From assembly GCA_947568835.1 (NCBI GenBank), contig OX387607.1, forward strand, positions 3,162,001-3,226,000: a stretch of 64,000 nt of DNA, given 5' to 3'. This document shows, piece after piece, positions 1-38,700 of this stretch (position 1 is the stretch's first letter; each line of letters begins with the position of its first letter). The notes under the pieces were generated by a model. It was given only the letters and a program-made list of their open reading frames with translations. It searched no databases and was not told the origin of the DNA. The position numbers were made by a program, and so were the translations under genes. The DNA is from Protonemura montana (taxonomy: Eukaryota; Arthropoda; Insecta; Plecoptera; Nemouridae).

Positions 1-97
1 TATGTTTGATGGTCACCCATTCAATACCTGACCCAGCACAGTGTTGCTTAACTCAAGTTATCTCACAAGAACCAGTTTCCACATCAAAACATTTGGC
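1..97 (-). repeat. 5S rRNA-derived SINE, head fragment cut by the window edge
   Basis: Read on the minus strand, this is the 5' part of the SINE family seen whole at 45711-46143. It has the 5S-like block with AAGTTAAGCAACAC and GGATGGGTGACCATCA-type sequence, the region that in 5S rRNA holds the internal RNA polymerase III promoter. The rest of the copy would lie to the left of the window. Confidence 0.75.
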
Positions 98-1300
98 ATG
101 ACGTGTCTAACATCATAGGTAGCCAAACGGACCTTATCCCAAGACCTATTTTAGAGTTGGCAACACAATTGAGAATAATAAAAAATTGTTAAAATTTAGA
201 AATTTGAGCGTGGCTGCGGTGGTTTTGAAAATGAAATTGCAATTTTAACGATGGAAAAAATTGGAGCAGCTTATTAAATCAGCTGAGTTTGAGATTTATC
301 TTAAAGAGTAGATGCAGTTTAAACCTAGATTTCCTATAGCAAACATGAACATTGTTCACAGCCGTGGTTATGGTCGCCAGTTATATTAGTTTCTGATAAA
401 AAAAATCAAATATACAAAGAATTGACAATACATTATTACGTTGCCTGCAAGAGCAATGTTACTTTTTTGTTGGTTATATGTACAGAGAAAGACAAATGAT
501 GAAACACTTTTTTTAATAATAGCCATGACAATGTGCTATGTCATCTTATGTTAAGTGAGGCTCGTGGCAAACACATTTTAATCAGGAATAAAAGATTACA
601 CAAGAGTAGTCATGCTCGGGCAAACACAAAACTAGCAGACAAACATTAATTACAAGACATTCCTTTCAAAATGCAATACAAGCTAACATACCATTTATTG
701 ATCTACTTAAACAACACCCAAAGTGAAATGTTACTTGCCCAAGTTGTACATACCTGATGGCTTCTTTGTTTTAAGTTGGGGTAGGATGGGAACTTTCTGT
801 TTATCTAACCTGTCCATAAAAGCTGAGTTTACTAAACAACCTAAATCTTTACTCCCATTACTTGGTTGAGATCTGCAAAAAATTATATGACACCAAGAAA
901 GCGGTCACCCAATGCCCTGCAATGATAACCAATTTCTAAGATTGCCTAAAATATTAAATATTGTTTAGAAACTAGCAATGACCCTTTGGTTTCAATTTCA
1001 AATGTAAAAGATCTACTACAGCAGTATAAAAATCTGGCTGGTTTCCTCCCGTGAAACCTAAAGTGTGAAACTGTTTTGAAATCTACTGGCATGATAAAAA
1101 CAACAAATGCAAGTTACAGCACAGATCTCATTCAGTAGATTTCACTACAGTATTTTCACAACAATAAGAGCCTTTAGCTAAGAAGGCTGTGTGTCGGCCA
1201 TATTTGTTGGCAGTTCTAATCCTGAAACTCCTACAACAACCAAAAACCAGTAAGTCTTGAATCCAACCCATTCAAGTCTGTCTGCTTTCCGTCGTGGTGC
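98..1300. other. Non-coding, 3' flank of the RILP-like gene
   Basis: No conserved coding signal was seen on either strand. The sequence is AT-rich and unremarkable. Part of it should be the 3' UTR of the minus-strand RILP-like gene. A TTTATT at 694-699 (AATAAA on the minus strand) is a possible but distant polyadenylation signal. Confidence 0.5.
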
Positions 1301-1463
1301 TTACAACTTGTGCCTGCGTCTGTAACGCCGATTGAAGAACTGCTGCGGCGTGAGGAACGTGCTGAACGCGATCGCCTGCCCAATAGGGTCCAGGGAGGGG
1401 GCCGGCGCAGGGGGCATTTCAGGGGCGTCGTCTTCCTCCGGCAGCAGCAAAAGATCCTCGTCG
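1301..1463 (-). CDS. Rilpl: Rilpl coding exon 5, acidic/proline-rich tail (tentative)
   Basis: A CGCCTAG acceptor restores the frame from exon 4 and gives an acidic then proline-rich tail (EEDDAPEMPPAPAPSLDP) ending in an Arg-rich stretch and TAA. RILPL proteins also end with an acidic, proline-containing tail and a basic cluster, which supports the choice. Other acceptors cannot be excluded. Confidence 0.55.
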
Positions 1464-4400
1464 CTAGGCGTGGAAGCAACGATAACACAAAGCGTGCAAG
1501 GACATGCGGCGAAAGTTACAAACGACACACGTGTGGCGGAGGAAGATTTTAACACTAAAAAGCATCTGTAAATAATCTGAGTAAGCAAAATTTGCAAATG
1601 AAGTTTAGATTTCTCATGTTTAACAACAAAAGTTATGTTTCTTACCCTTTAAGGAACCAAGACACACAAAAATAGTCAGACCAGTGGAATTTCATTTGAA
1701 AAGCAAGTAAACACTTGGGGAATAAGCATGCAAATACTTCAATTCAGGAAGACTTCCAAATGGCTAACAAATTTATCATGCTTTAAAACAAAAGGCAATA
1801 GAACATTTTATCGTTGGACAAGGTTTTCCAACTTTGAAAGCTACGGAAATACAGATGTTTAAGTTTTGCGTGGCTGATATCTAAACAATCTTAGACAGCC
1901 AAAATACCTACCCGAGAGGATTTTATAAATTGTTACGCTACTATTACTCAAATTAATTGTTAAACATTCTCCAGGCATACATTTAATGTAGGTATCTGTT
2001 GTCAGTAAATTAGAACTTAACAAAGCATTCACTAGTACATGCACGAGCACAAGATGCAACAAAGACGTTGGATGAACCGCTAGTCTGCTAACTGGGTAAA
2101 CCAGGTGACTGGAATCATGTTACTCCAAACAAATCGATTGTCTCTAAAATACGAGCTGGCTTACTAAGCAGCTGATGATCAATAGGTGATACAAACTACA
2201 AATGGTGCCAAGAAAATTATCGTCGATTACCTTAGAAAAGCTAGGACGTTGATGGAAAAAATCTCTGGACAGATTACCCAGTTTGAGACTATCGGTCTAT
2301 CACTACAAACCTTTCAAATTGGGTTCAAGCCATACTGAGTACTCACGTTTCAGCCTTCTTTGGGCGGTAACCTTCCAACTCGTCTTCAAGGTCGCTGACC
2401 CGCGCCTTGAGTTCGTTACGCTCGTGCAGGATTTCTTTCAGCTCGGCAGTCGTAAACCGCGGCCGATTGGGGTCGTCGAGGTCGTACACGGCTTTGTTGG
2501 TTAGGTCGGGTGCATCCGACTGGCGGGGGAAAAAACGCGGCTAGTTCAAGTTTGTGCAGTGGTTCATTTTGACGTTAGTCAGGTGCGAATCACATACCGA
2601 ACTACTTTCAGGGCTACACTCCATGTTCGTAACTTTCGTGGGCTATAGCTTCGGACATTTGCTGATCACAAACTAGGCCTTCAGAGACGCAAGAAATCTC
2701 ACGTAGACAGGGTAAATTATGTGTGAAATAAAAATAGTTTCTTCTCTAAAATTTTTAGTTTTGTTTCAAACAAGTCCCCTATTAAAGTCCCAATTAATCA
2801 GCAACTATTTATAGTAATAATTAGTTTTTGAAAGTCAAATATGACTCAGCCATGTTGTGAAAAGACTGGTCACAATTATATTTTTAATTCATTGAGAAAT
2901 GAAGGTTTGTCACATTGGCTAAGCCAATAATTGTCAATAATTAGCAGTTTGTCTGACCTAGCTAGTGGCACATGACTACGGCTTGGTGCAAAGCCGACAC
3001 CGTACAATTGACATTGACTGTGGAAATTCAAAGATAACAGCAATTCCTGATTGCTATGGCATTAGACAAAAAGCACTTCATTCAAGGTTTAAACATACTG
3101 CCAATATCTAAATACTAGATCAATGCTGATAAAAACTAATACATTTCTTGGTTTGGTTAACTCTGGAGTTAGCACTATTTGTTTGTTATGAAATAACCAC
3201 GTGGCTCACGTATGGATGGCCGCCCGCCTCAAATTCAAATGTGTATTCTTGTTTGCCCAACAAATAAAGCTATTTTTTGTGAAGTCACAATCACAAAAAC
3301 ACACATCAAATCACCAAATTGGTGACAAACCAAATCACCAGACTATTTGGGTACAAAAAAAAAACTAAATCTAATTAGTAAACAATTAAAGCTTACTGAG
3401 TTGCTGGTAGAGTGAAAAGTAAAAGCTAATTGTATAATATGTAGTAAATTGTCGGTTGTAAATTATAGCTATTGATATTAATATAATATTTATAGAATTA
3501 ATTGTAATCTGTACATTTTTTTAATGTCATACCGATAATCCATACATTGCGTTAATAATTTATGGTCAACAAACAACTCTACCTGGTACTTGGCTAGGTC
3601 TTCGTTCTCCTTGACAGCAAGACCGAGTCGTTGTCGCAGTGCTGTAATCTCGCGCTGTTGGTCTTGAACCTGCGCAAGGAAATCGGCTCGCTCGTCGATG
3701 AGCCCGCGAACCTGTCCCTGTCCGCCGCGGTGCTTCCGCCGCAGCTCCTTGCCAAGCACCGACAGCCGTTCAACTTGCGTCTGCAGCTGTGGAACGCGGA
3801 CGTGAATAGGGACAGGCATTAGGCAGAGCAGAACATATGGGTGTAGATGCTACAAGTCATTTGTGAGATATTACTTTTAGGCAATGAGCCTGGTTTCTCA
3901 CATACTGTTGAAAACCAGAGCATGCTAGTGTTCATTTAGGTCAAAAACCTTACCAAAAGTAATATCAGATCTTGCTGTTATAGCATAATGATTTTCATTT
4001 TTCTTCAAAAATATACATTTGTTAGAATTCTCAATTACAGTACTTTACAATACAGAGTTTCTTAATTCTGCTACCTTTTGTCATGTTATGCAGGTACATT
4101 TGAGTTTATAGCTATATGAGTTCCTGTTAAAAAAACAAAAAAAAAACTAACTAGGTATATATAGCCAATAAAGCCAATGAAACAAAAATGATAATCATTA
4201 GTGAGTAAGAAAGGATTAAAAGTAGTAATTAAGAATCTCTACTTTGAACCTGTGGTATAAAGAAGATATTGTGGCTAACCTTGTCGTTGTCTTCAGACTT
4301 GGAGGCCAGCTCCCTGTCCCTCTGCCTGATTTGTTCTCGCTGTTGGTCTATAAGGTTTCGAAGTCGTTGCAGAACGACACAATCTACTTCTGGTGTAGTC

Positions 4401-5330
4401 TCCCTAGCATCCTCATCACTGCTGCTGTCTTTCTGCTTGGCCAATGAGTTTGACAGTTTGCGGTTCTCGTCTTGTAGTCGAGTTACCATGGACACGAGGT
4501 CCCGAGACTCATCGCGCCAGTGGTCCTCGATCTGTTCTAGTTCCTGATACAATGTGTGAGAGAATTATATCAATTTATGTAACTATCAAATGTGAGAGTG
4601 AGAGCATGTCATCAAATCTCTCACTGCATGTTAAGACTTAAGAGTAGATAATAAATAGGTATTAAAGAAAATAAGCTGTCACGAAAGTCTGGCTAGCAGT
4701 TCCCTGACGAAGTTTTAATTAGCAAATTTATGTTCCATGTTTGTAGGTTAACAAACAGCCTTGGTGATTACATTTTTATGGGCAACGATAAACAATGGAC
4801 CATGTGGAATAGAACACCAAGTATACAAAGGAATGTTATGACGTCAGATCTGCCGAAAGGGTAGTTCTCAAGGGACTGAGCAAAGGTTGAAACCTGACCT
4901 TAATAAGGAGTTGACGTTAGCTCTAAGCAAACAAAACAAACTCTCAGGCCGAAAGTGCACTCCATTGATTTTTTTGTCAGATGGGTTGGGCTTAAGCATG
5001 ACTTGACCAAGGCTTAATTGTCAAATTTACCTTTTCAAACCGATGTCGGTCTTCAGCTTTCTCAATTTTGTCATGTTCTAATTGAGCAATTCTCGCCCTC
5101 AGTTCCTGAACAGTAGTGTTTTCACGTTCATTGCGTGTGGCTAATCCTTCTAAATGTTCGAGTGCATTGATGACTTTGGGCATCAAGCTGGTGACAGATT
5201 CCGTACCATGATTATCGATAATTTTCTCGAATTCTTTACCAATTTCAGACGCAATATCGTAAACATCTACAACTGATACCTCCAGTTCATATTCTTCCAT
5301 GTCTTGCCCAATATCTAGCTGGTACGGCAT
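1301..5330 (-). CDS. Rilpl: RILP-like protein (RH1/RH2 Rab effector), whole gene span
   Basis: The model has five coding exons: 5330-5031, 4543-4280, 3786-3583, 2519-2347 and 1463-1301. Together they give 1104 nt, or 367 aa. The first three exons end in phase 0. The N-terminus (residues about 12-100) has the RH1 signature VVDVYDIASEIGKEFEKI shared by RILP, RILPL and JIP3/4. A long coiled coil follows. Exon 4 holds the RH2 domain with NRPRFTTAELKEILHERN, very like RILPL2. Known family role: cytosolic adaptors that join Rab GTPases (Rab7, or phosphorylated Rab8/10) on membranes to motor-linked partners, affecting lysosome and cilium traffic. The length is close to vertebrate RILPL1 (about 400 aa). 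The first three exons and the RH2 exon are secure. The last exon is placed by phase and an acidic, proline-rich tail and is less sure. The gene is divergent from ATP5F1C. Confidence 0.88.
2347..2519 (-). CDS. Rilpl: Rilpl coding exon 4 (RH2 domain)
   Basis: Residues 257-313. Contains NRPRFTTAELKEILHERN followed by a Leu/Glu coiled coil (ARVSDLEDELEGY), the RH2 fold that binds phosphorylated Rab8/10 in RILPL2. The N-terminal arginines of this motif, used in RILPL2 to contact phosphothreonine, are present. CCCCGCCAG acceptor; GTGAGT donor leaves two bases of a split codon. Confidence 0.85.
3583..3786 (-). CDS. Rilpl: Rilpl coding exon 3 (coiled coil)
   Basis: Residues 189-256, LQTQVERLSVLGKELRRKHR through ...NEDLAKYQ. 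TTCCACAG acceptor, GTAGAG donor, phase 0. Basic, Gln-rich coiled coil between RH1 and RH2. Confidence 0.82.
4280..4543 (-). CDS. Rilpl: Rilpl coding exon 2 (coiled coil)
   Basis: Residues 101-188, ELEQIEDHWRDESRDL through ...KSEDNDK, rich in heptad-type Leu, Gln and Glu. TATCAG acceptor, GTTAGC donor, phase 0. Contains a Ser/Asp/Glu stretch (SSSDEDARE) that looks like a casein-kinase-2-type site. Confidence 0.85.
5031..5330 (-). CDS. Rilpl: Rilpl coding exon 1 (RH1 domain)
   Basis: Encodes residues 1-100, starting MPYQLDIGQDMEEYE. A second Met 10 residues later (MEEYELE) could be the real start. The exon ends ...HRFEK followed by a GTAAAT donor, phase 0. Confidence 0.88.
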
Positions 5331-5511
5331 GAAGATTTAGTAAAATTGTCAAAATGACAAACTATCGACACAGACACTATTACTCACTTTCCACCATTTT
5401 CATTTAGCAGAGTCGATGAATCGATGGTGGCGCCATACAGCTTTGCAACTTGTCAGCTGATTGGTCAAAATTAAGAACTAAATTTCGACGACCTTCCGCC
5501 ATCTTCCTTTC
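5331..5511. promoter_or_regulatory. Shared divergent promoter, Rilpl / ATP5F1C
   Basis: Only about 0.2 kb separates the minus-strand Rilpl start codon from the likely ATP5F1C transcription start. Visible elements are an E-box-like CAGCTG followed by an ATTGG (inverted CCAAT) at 5460-5464, and CCGCCATCTT at 5496-5505. The last is a YY1-type motif often found at the start site of housekeeping genes, and a pyrimidine-rich stretch follows. No TATA box is obvious. The start positions are inferred. Confidence 0.55.
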
Positions 5512-5551
5512 CTTCCATTTTCCGTTTCGTCCACGACCAAGTTCGACGAAG

Positions 5552-5701
5552 GTATGTCGAAAATTACTCAAATATTTCTTTACCTGTTACGATCTCCTTC
5601 CCTAGGTCTATGACTTCTTGTAGTACACACATGGTTAATCTCCGCAATGCTTTACAACGAATCCTTTCCTGATACTGACACTAGTTTCTTGTAATTTTCA
5701 G
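5552..5701 (+). other. ATP5F1C: 5'-UTR intron of ATP5F1C
   Basis: A non-coding first exon ends CGACGAAG before GTATGT, and the acceptor TTGTAATTTTCAG lies 40 bp before the start codon. Both sites fit the consensus. It is the only intron I can see in this gene. Confidence 0.65.
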
Positions 5702-5741
5702 GTCAACTAGATAGACGATTTTCCTAAGGGGCGGCCTTAAT

Positions 5742-6620
5742 ATGTTAGGCCGGTTCAGCACCAGCCTGATTGTTCCCAGTCATGGGCAACAACAGGCTAG
5801 GGGGATGGCAACCCTCAAGCAAATCTCCATGAGATTGAAGTCTGTAACCAACATCCGAAAAATCACCCAATCCATGAAGATGGTGTCTGCTGCTAAGTAC
5901 AGCCGAGCTGAGCGAGATCTGCGACAGTGCCGACCCATCGGAGAGGGTGCTAAGCAGTTTTATGAAAAAGCTGAGGTCACTGGAGCCACTGACAAGCCCG
6001 AAAAGTTGATTGTTGCCATCACCTCTGACAGGGGTCTGTGCGGAGCTTGCCACACCTCCGTGGCTCGCATGATCCGTAACGAGCTTGCTGTTGATGGAGA
6101 GAACACCAAGGTTGTTTGCGTCGGAGACAAATCAAGAGGTATCTTGCAGCGACTCTACGGCAAGAACATCTTGGCTGTCGCCAACGAGGTCGGGAGGAAG
6201 CCACCGACTTTCCTCGACGCAGCCAAACTGACACTTTCCATCTTGAACAGCGGATTCGATTTCAGCGCCGGGAAGATTATATACAACAAGTTTAGGTCTG
6301 TAGTCTCCTACAATACTCAGGACATGCCGCTGTTCAGTCTGTCTGCGATCAACGCTGCTCCAAAACTGAGCATCTACGACTCACTCGACGACGAGGTACT
6401 TCAGAGCTATCTGGAGTTCTCGATTGCAACCATGCTGTACTATTCCATGAAGGAGGGAGCTTGCTCCGAGCAGAGCTCAAGGATGACAGCCATGGACAAC
6501 GCCAGCAAGAACGCAGGAGAGATGATTGACAAACTGTCGCTCCTCTTCAATCGTACCCGTCAAGCTGTCATCACACGCGAGTTGATTGAAATCATCTCTG
6601 GTGCGTCTGCTCTGGAATAA
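5742..6620 (+). CDS. ATP5F1C: ATP synthase F1 subunit gamma, mitochondrial
   Basis: The 292-aa product is the central rotor shaft of the mitochondrial F1Fo ATP synthase; it turns inside the alpha3beta3 head and couples proton flow to ATP synthesis in the matrix. The N-terminus (residues 1-22, Arg- and Ser-rich, no acidic residues) is a matrix-targeting presequence. The mature part starts near ATLKQISMRLKSVTNIRKIT, the conserved N-terminal helix of the subunit. The middle SDRGLCGACH motif and the C-terminal FNRTRQAVITRELIEII helix are also hallmarks. The length equals the animal norm of about 290-300 aa. The CDS has no introns although its neighbours have many. Because it is intact and has a promoter and a 5'-UTR intron, I take it as the functional gene and not a dead retrocopy. 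Confidence 0.97.
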   Translation: MLGRFSTSLIVPSHGQQQARGMATLKQISMRLKSVTNIRKITQSMKMVSAAKYSRAERDLRQCRPIGEGAKQFYEKAEVTGATDKPEKLIVAITSDRGLCGACHTSVARMIRNELAVDGENTKVVCVGDKSRGILQRLYGKNILAVANEVGRKPPTFLDAAKLTLSILNSGFDFSAGKIIYNKFRSVVSYNTQDMPLFSLSAINAAPKLSIYDSLDDEVLQSYLEFSIATMLYYSMKEGACSEQSSRMTAMDNASKNAGEMIDKLSLLFNRTRQAVITRELIEIISGASALE

Positions 6621-8847
6621 TTGCCTGTTTTGCGGAACAACTTAGTATGGAGGGATCTAAAAATATACCCGCATAGGAATCAACAATAATCAGTTTTAAT
6701 TTATGGGATTTATAATGTATATTCGAAGCATCAATTAAGGATATTCACATACTGTTTCAATGATTCTTGTCACTACCAGCTAAAAGCTTCACCCTTCTAA
6801 ACCAATGTGTGTAAAATAACATGTAGAAATTCCCTTGGACAAGTATTACTCAAAGTTCACGTGGTCGGCTGGTAAAACGGATGAATGAAAATAGCCCCAT
6901 GCATAGACCATCATGTCCACCATTCATCCATTTTACAGAACGACTGCATTTTAAATGTTATTGTAATTAGCTAGGCCACACGCATAACAGGCAAAAATCT
7001 ATTAGCTAGGTCAAGGGTTGTAATTTTGTTTCCTGTGTACTTGGTTTCCACTTTGGACCTACTCTGGAGTGACAATTGTACATTTAAAATTAATAAAATC
7101 ATTCGTTGGATGGATTTAAAGTGTTTTTGTCATTAACCCTTGCCAGAAGTTTCTATTTTTAGCAATGGTAGCAAATTTATTCTGTTGGAGACAAAAGTTA
7201 AAGTGAAAAAAGGTTAGTTGAACATGCAAAAACTGGTTGAAATAGTTGGATCCTTCAATACATCAATAGCAATAACATCAATAGGGAAATCTTCATTTTT
7301 GCACTTTTTCTGATGTGGATTTGGTCAGCGTTCGGAAACCTGTATAGAAAGTATGTCTGGTGTTGGGTTCAAGGAAAAATTCAGCTTAATTTGTGATTTG
7401 ACTGACAATCGTGTATTTTTATTGACCTGCAGAATATTTAATTTGTAGAATATGTCACAATTGAAGAAAGAACGCCATTTTTGCACTTTTCTCTCAAATT
7501 TTCTCGTTGCTGATGATAAGTCGTAGCCCGGCGATTGGAAGTGGAGTTCGATAAGCTAAGGCAGGCAGTATGAGCTATTTATTTACAGCAAGAGAAATCA
7601 TGGGAAGGCTTTCCTTAACAATTTGTAAGCATGTTTTTCAGAGTGATGTTTGGTAAGCCTGTTACGAAATCCTAGTTCAAAACTTACAAAAAGACAGCAA
7701 TGATAATTTGACAATGATTTCAACTACCAACTTAGGTAAGGCTACAATAATTTATCACTGACAATTTAAATCTGTGTTTGTGGGTTTAGCTTGTACATTA
7801 GATGTTGAGGTTTATTGAAAATTTAGCATCCAACTGCTAAAAATCTTTAATATGTAAATACCCTAAGAAGGTTAAAGTAGCAATCATAAATGAGAGGACT
7901 TCTCACCGCAGATTCTGAACTAGTTATTAATAGTTACCATATTTTAGATCAAGCCAAGATGACTTATAATAAGTGAGTTGTCAACAGAATACAATTGACA
8001 GTTAATTGGCTTGTATATAGAAATATCACAGTCTGAAATGCCGCTAAACAAGTAATGGAAGATATTATAACCATAGGAGTGTTGTGCATAAGTATTTGAC
8101 AAAATGTGTTAGTGAATTTAATTGCATTCAATAAAAAAATCTGCCAACTGGCTAAACTTTGACTTGATAATTATAGGAATTAGCCTATATCAATAAGATT
8201 AATACATTTTTCTCACAATTATGCTTTGATGTTGCCTACTCTCGTGAATACTAAATTGTATTGTATTAAGTGGACTATTGTCAATGGCTTTTGCTTTAAA
8301 CTTAAAAGTGGTTAGCTATGGAGATAAGTTATGCACTGCAAAGAAATAAAACAGAAAATTGTTGATTAAGATGGTATTATGTCTTGGTTTTCATGTGGAT
8401 TCTGAGATCTGTCTCTTAAACTTCTTTGCTGATAAATCTTCTAGGGTTTTTAAATCAGATTTCAAACTTACTTATTTCTTGTGTGACATACGCCAGCTGC
8501 ATTTCTTTCATTGTTTCTTCCCATCAAGCATCCACCATAGAGCAAAAATAAAATAACAAAAATATGCAAGATGGTTAGAAAGAACCAGAAAGAATTTGTC
8601 ACTGAAATATCTTCACTAACTCAATCAAGGGCAAGAACACCAACAAATTGATCATTACTAGATATTTAAAATTTGACCAAGTATGTATAAAATCATGAAA
8701 TATAAGAAGCTAGGTAGAAAAAGGATCACATATCACTTACAGTGTCAGTGTTTTTCTTATTTCCACTCCAATTTTTTTTAAAGTATCTGGAAAATGCAAT
8801 GAATTTTTACACGAGACCTTCAAAAAGGTGATGGCACGGTTGGTAAC
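6621..8847. other. Convergent intergenic region, ATP5F1C / rabphilin 3' ends
   Basis: The ATP5F1C and rabphilin transcription units face each other here. It should hold both 3' UTRs. No conserved coding sequence, RNA gene or repeat family was recognised. Confidence 0.5.
7092..7097 (+). terminator. Candidate polyadenylation signal for ATP5F1C
   Basis: The first canonical AATAAA after the stop codon lies about 470 nt downstream. It would give a plausible 3' UTR. No transcript data support it. Confidence 0.35.
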
Positions 8848-35664
<26,817 letters not shown>

Positions 35665-35701
35665 ATTCGACGCCGCTAGGTGGTCACCTCGACATCAGCA
35701 C

Positions 35702-38700
35702 CTGCAACAAATTGGCAATGTTATCGAGATAAACGCCTCTCTCACTGACAACGACAAACAGAGTCCATAAACTCTAGAAAAAAAACACAAACATATAGAG
35801 GGAGAGAGAGAGGGGAAATGAAAGTCTGCTTTTTCATTATGTTCCCGCTGTAATGAGTAAGTATGTAGGTATACGTATTTTTTCGTTCTTTGTGCCCTCT
35901 TTTTTAGCATATTTTAATGAGCCTCAAGGGTTGCGTGGAAACGATCGAAGTTACGTTTAAAGTCTATTTTGTTGTTAAGGGGTAAATTACTAGAAAACAA
36001 AAAAATGCAAATTCGATTATAGAATTTATATGCAAGGGACGTGTCATGACGTGGAGGGACGAGGAAATTTTCAGCAACATTGTCGCATAAAATAAAGAGT
36101 AATGGGAGACGGAAAACACGTTTTCCTCCTCCCCCCCCCCCCCCCCCTCTTCCCCCCCACACAACCCGCGTCGAGGAAAATGAGGAAATTGCTATTTTCA
36201 CACCAGAGCGGCTCGCTGCACGCGCACTGCTTTTGAAAAGGTTGATCGCACCTTTCTCTCCCAGAACTTTGATATCACTTTAAGTCAACCAATTCTTCGC
36301 CCGTGGCTCGGAAGATTTAATTTCCCAGGACAATCTTTCGAGCACTTTATTACGGAAAGCAAAATTGTGAAGTTTAGATTAACTTCTTATTTTCGTTTTT
36401 TATTTTGATAAGAAAAAAAAGGCTTGCCGCGTTGTTCGCTTGGTGAACACGTTCAGAGCAGGTGTTGTTTGTCCCACAGTTAGTGTAAACAAAAGCCAAA
36501 GAAAACAAATTAGCACACGGTTTGTCTTCAGCGAGATCTTTCAGGCGGCTTTGAAATTCGAATTATGAATAACTAAACTCTCGTAAGGAAACACAGTCAC
36601 TGGCTAAAAATCATTCGTGCATTAATGCTTTACTGTGCAATGCTTGCAACGTTCTTTTTTTCAAATCTCCAATGTGTTTTAATCAAAATCTATGTTCTAA
36701 TATTGTTCTAAATCCAGCAGTAAAATCCACGTCCGCCCCCACGTTTTGCAGATTGCAAAATTGTTGCTATAGATGCAACATGTTAATGAAAGTAAATGTA
36801 TGTAACCATGGTCAGGCAACCAGTACTTCTGGCTTTTTTTTCAATCTAGTAGTCTGTACCTAAATAGATCGAATAATGTTTCCTCAAGTGGGCCTTGAGC
36901 TGCTTAATTCCTAATTTTTCATTGCTCCTCATGGACCTAGCTGTCACTCACATATAAGACCTTCTCGGTTACTATCCCGGAAAACAGAATCCGATTCAAA
37001 TTTTCTGAGCGCGGAAATGCTATGCGTTACTGAGTACACGCTTTCAAAAGGCGCAGCCTTTTCATGTCTTTTGTCTGCATGAAAATATTTTTCCCGCCCC
37101 GGGGCACGGCTGCTTGTATCGGTAACGTCGAGCAAATTTTGGAGGTACGCTTTTCAATATTGTTTGCAATGCTCGTGGTTGGTGGGAAAAAGTTCCTACA
37201 GTTTTACAGGAAATTGTCTATCGTCGGCCCTCAGGTATATTTTCCTCGCGCTTGGGGTGTTTGGCGGGTATATTACTTCCTTGCAAAAACAAGTAATTTC
37301 CGAAGTTGTTGTTCGGCTGTTTTATATACGTTGATGGTGAAAATCAAACGCATGAGAAGGCGAGAAAGATTAACTGCTGAAAAAAAAAAAATGAAAAGCA
37401 CATTCAAAGCAACCATTATACGATCACCGTCCATATTAAGGGAATCAGTTGGCACGAGCCAATCATAAATCGTCGTCATAGGATAAGCGCAAAATGCACA
37501 GTTTGATTTTGTACCCGACCTGAAACGTGTTGCTTCTCTCCATGTCCCATACCAAGAAGATTTCTCGCAAACACCCATGTTCCTAAAAGTAATTGCCCGT
37601 TTTGCTAGTCTATCAAATTTGGCAACTATTTCAATAAATATTTTGGCTCGCTGAAAATTTAAGCGTGCAAATAAAGCATTTCGACAAGATTAGAAACCAG
37701 CCAATCCGAACTTGGACTACGAACTTGCTTAATGGACCAAAAAAACCATTCATAATCACACTTATTTTCAGAGACGACCTCGGTTCGGATGCCCACACGA
37801 GCATTCTAAATTAAAATGCTCGCCTTTCTCTGAACAAGTTAACGCAATTAGACCGGTGTATATCCGACGATTGAATCGAGTTTCCTCACAGCTGGAAAAG
37901 CGTTATGCGCGCCAGCCCCCCAGCCGGGAATTCCATTAAACATTTCACTCATAGCAGTGCGTTTCGATGGTCTCCGTGAACGCTAGAGTGCCTTGTCTTG
38001 TGGTCCTGTAGACAAACACAATGGCAGAGAGGTTCCACTACCCGTCATGTTTTCCTTATGTAAAGGGTGAAGGGACGGCGTCGAGATCGTCGGGATGTTC
38101 CGGCGGGGTTGAGGTTTGTTTGTCTTGCGGGGGCCTGGAACAGCACACGACGTCATTAATTAAACGCAATATTAATCAGGTCGTTTACCGATTCCTTTCC
38201 AAAGCGGAAGACCGAAGACTTTTAACTGACTACCTTCTCAAAACAGAGCATAAGCGAAAAGCACATGAAAACATGAAAACACATGCAGTTCTTGGGTTAG
38301 TTCTTATGTTTGATCTTAGTTGATTTTAAAGATAACTCAAGTCGCATATTATAAAAAAATGTTTCATACGGTAGACAAATGGGGAAAACTGTTTTTTTTT
38401 TGTTATCTGAAAATTGTCATGACTGTTTAACCCTTGATAAAGTAACAGATATAAGTTACGAAACTTTGGGAAATTTAGTTGTTCTTCACTTACCATTCAA
38501 AACCCTGTTTAAAAAGTTTTTGTCAAAACTGGTGCCAAGGTTCCACCTAAAAAAAGTCTTAAAACTATAATAACTGTAATTATATATTCCCCTATTTTAC
38601 TGTGCATATGACTTATCATGTTTATGTATCGTGTCCTTGATCGAAAGGGAAAGATAAATGGCAATTAAACAATCAAACACATTCCGCAAAGCTATAGTCT

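Larger units (their letters stand above)
1464..5030. other. Introns of the RILP-like gene
   Basis: The four introns (883, 1063, 493 and 487 bp) are AT-rich. I see no transposon, RNA gene or second coding sequence in them, apart from short homopolymer runs. Confidence 0.6.

Noticed and set aside
37064-37578. Overlapping frames of 134 (plus) and 101 (minus) codons
   Set aside because: They overlap on opposite strands and neither shows a conserved motif.
38021-38323. 100-codon frame starting MAERFHYPSCFPYVKGEG in a good start context
   Set aside because: Noted because of the local GC rise, but there is no domain, no clear splice site and no similarity I recognise.
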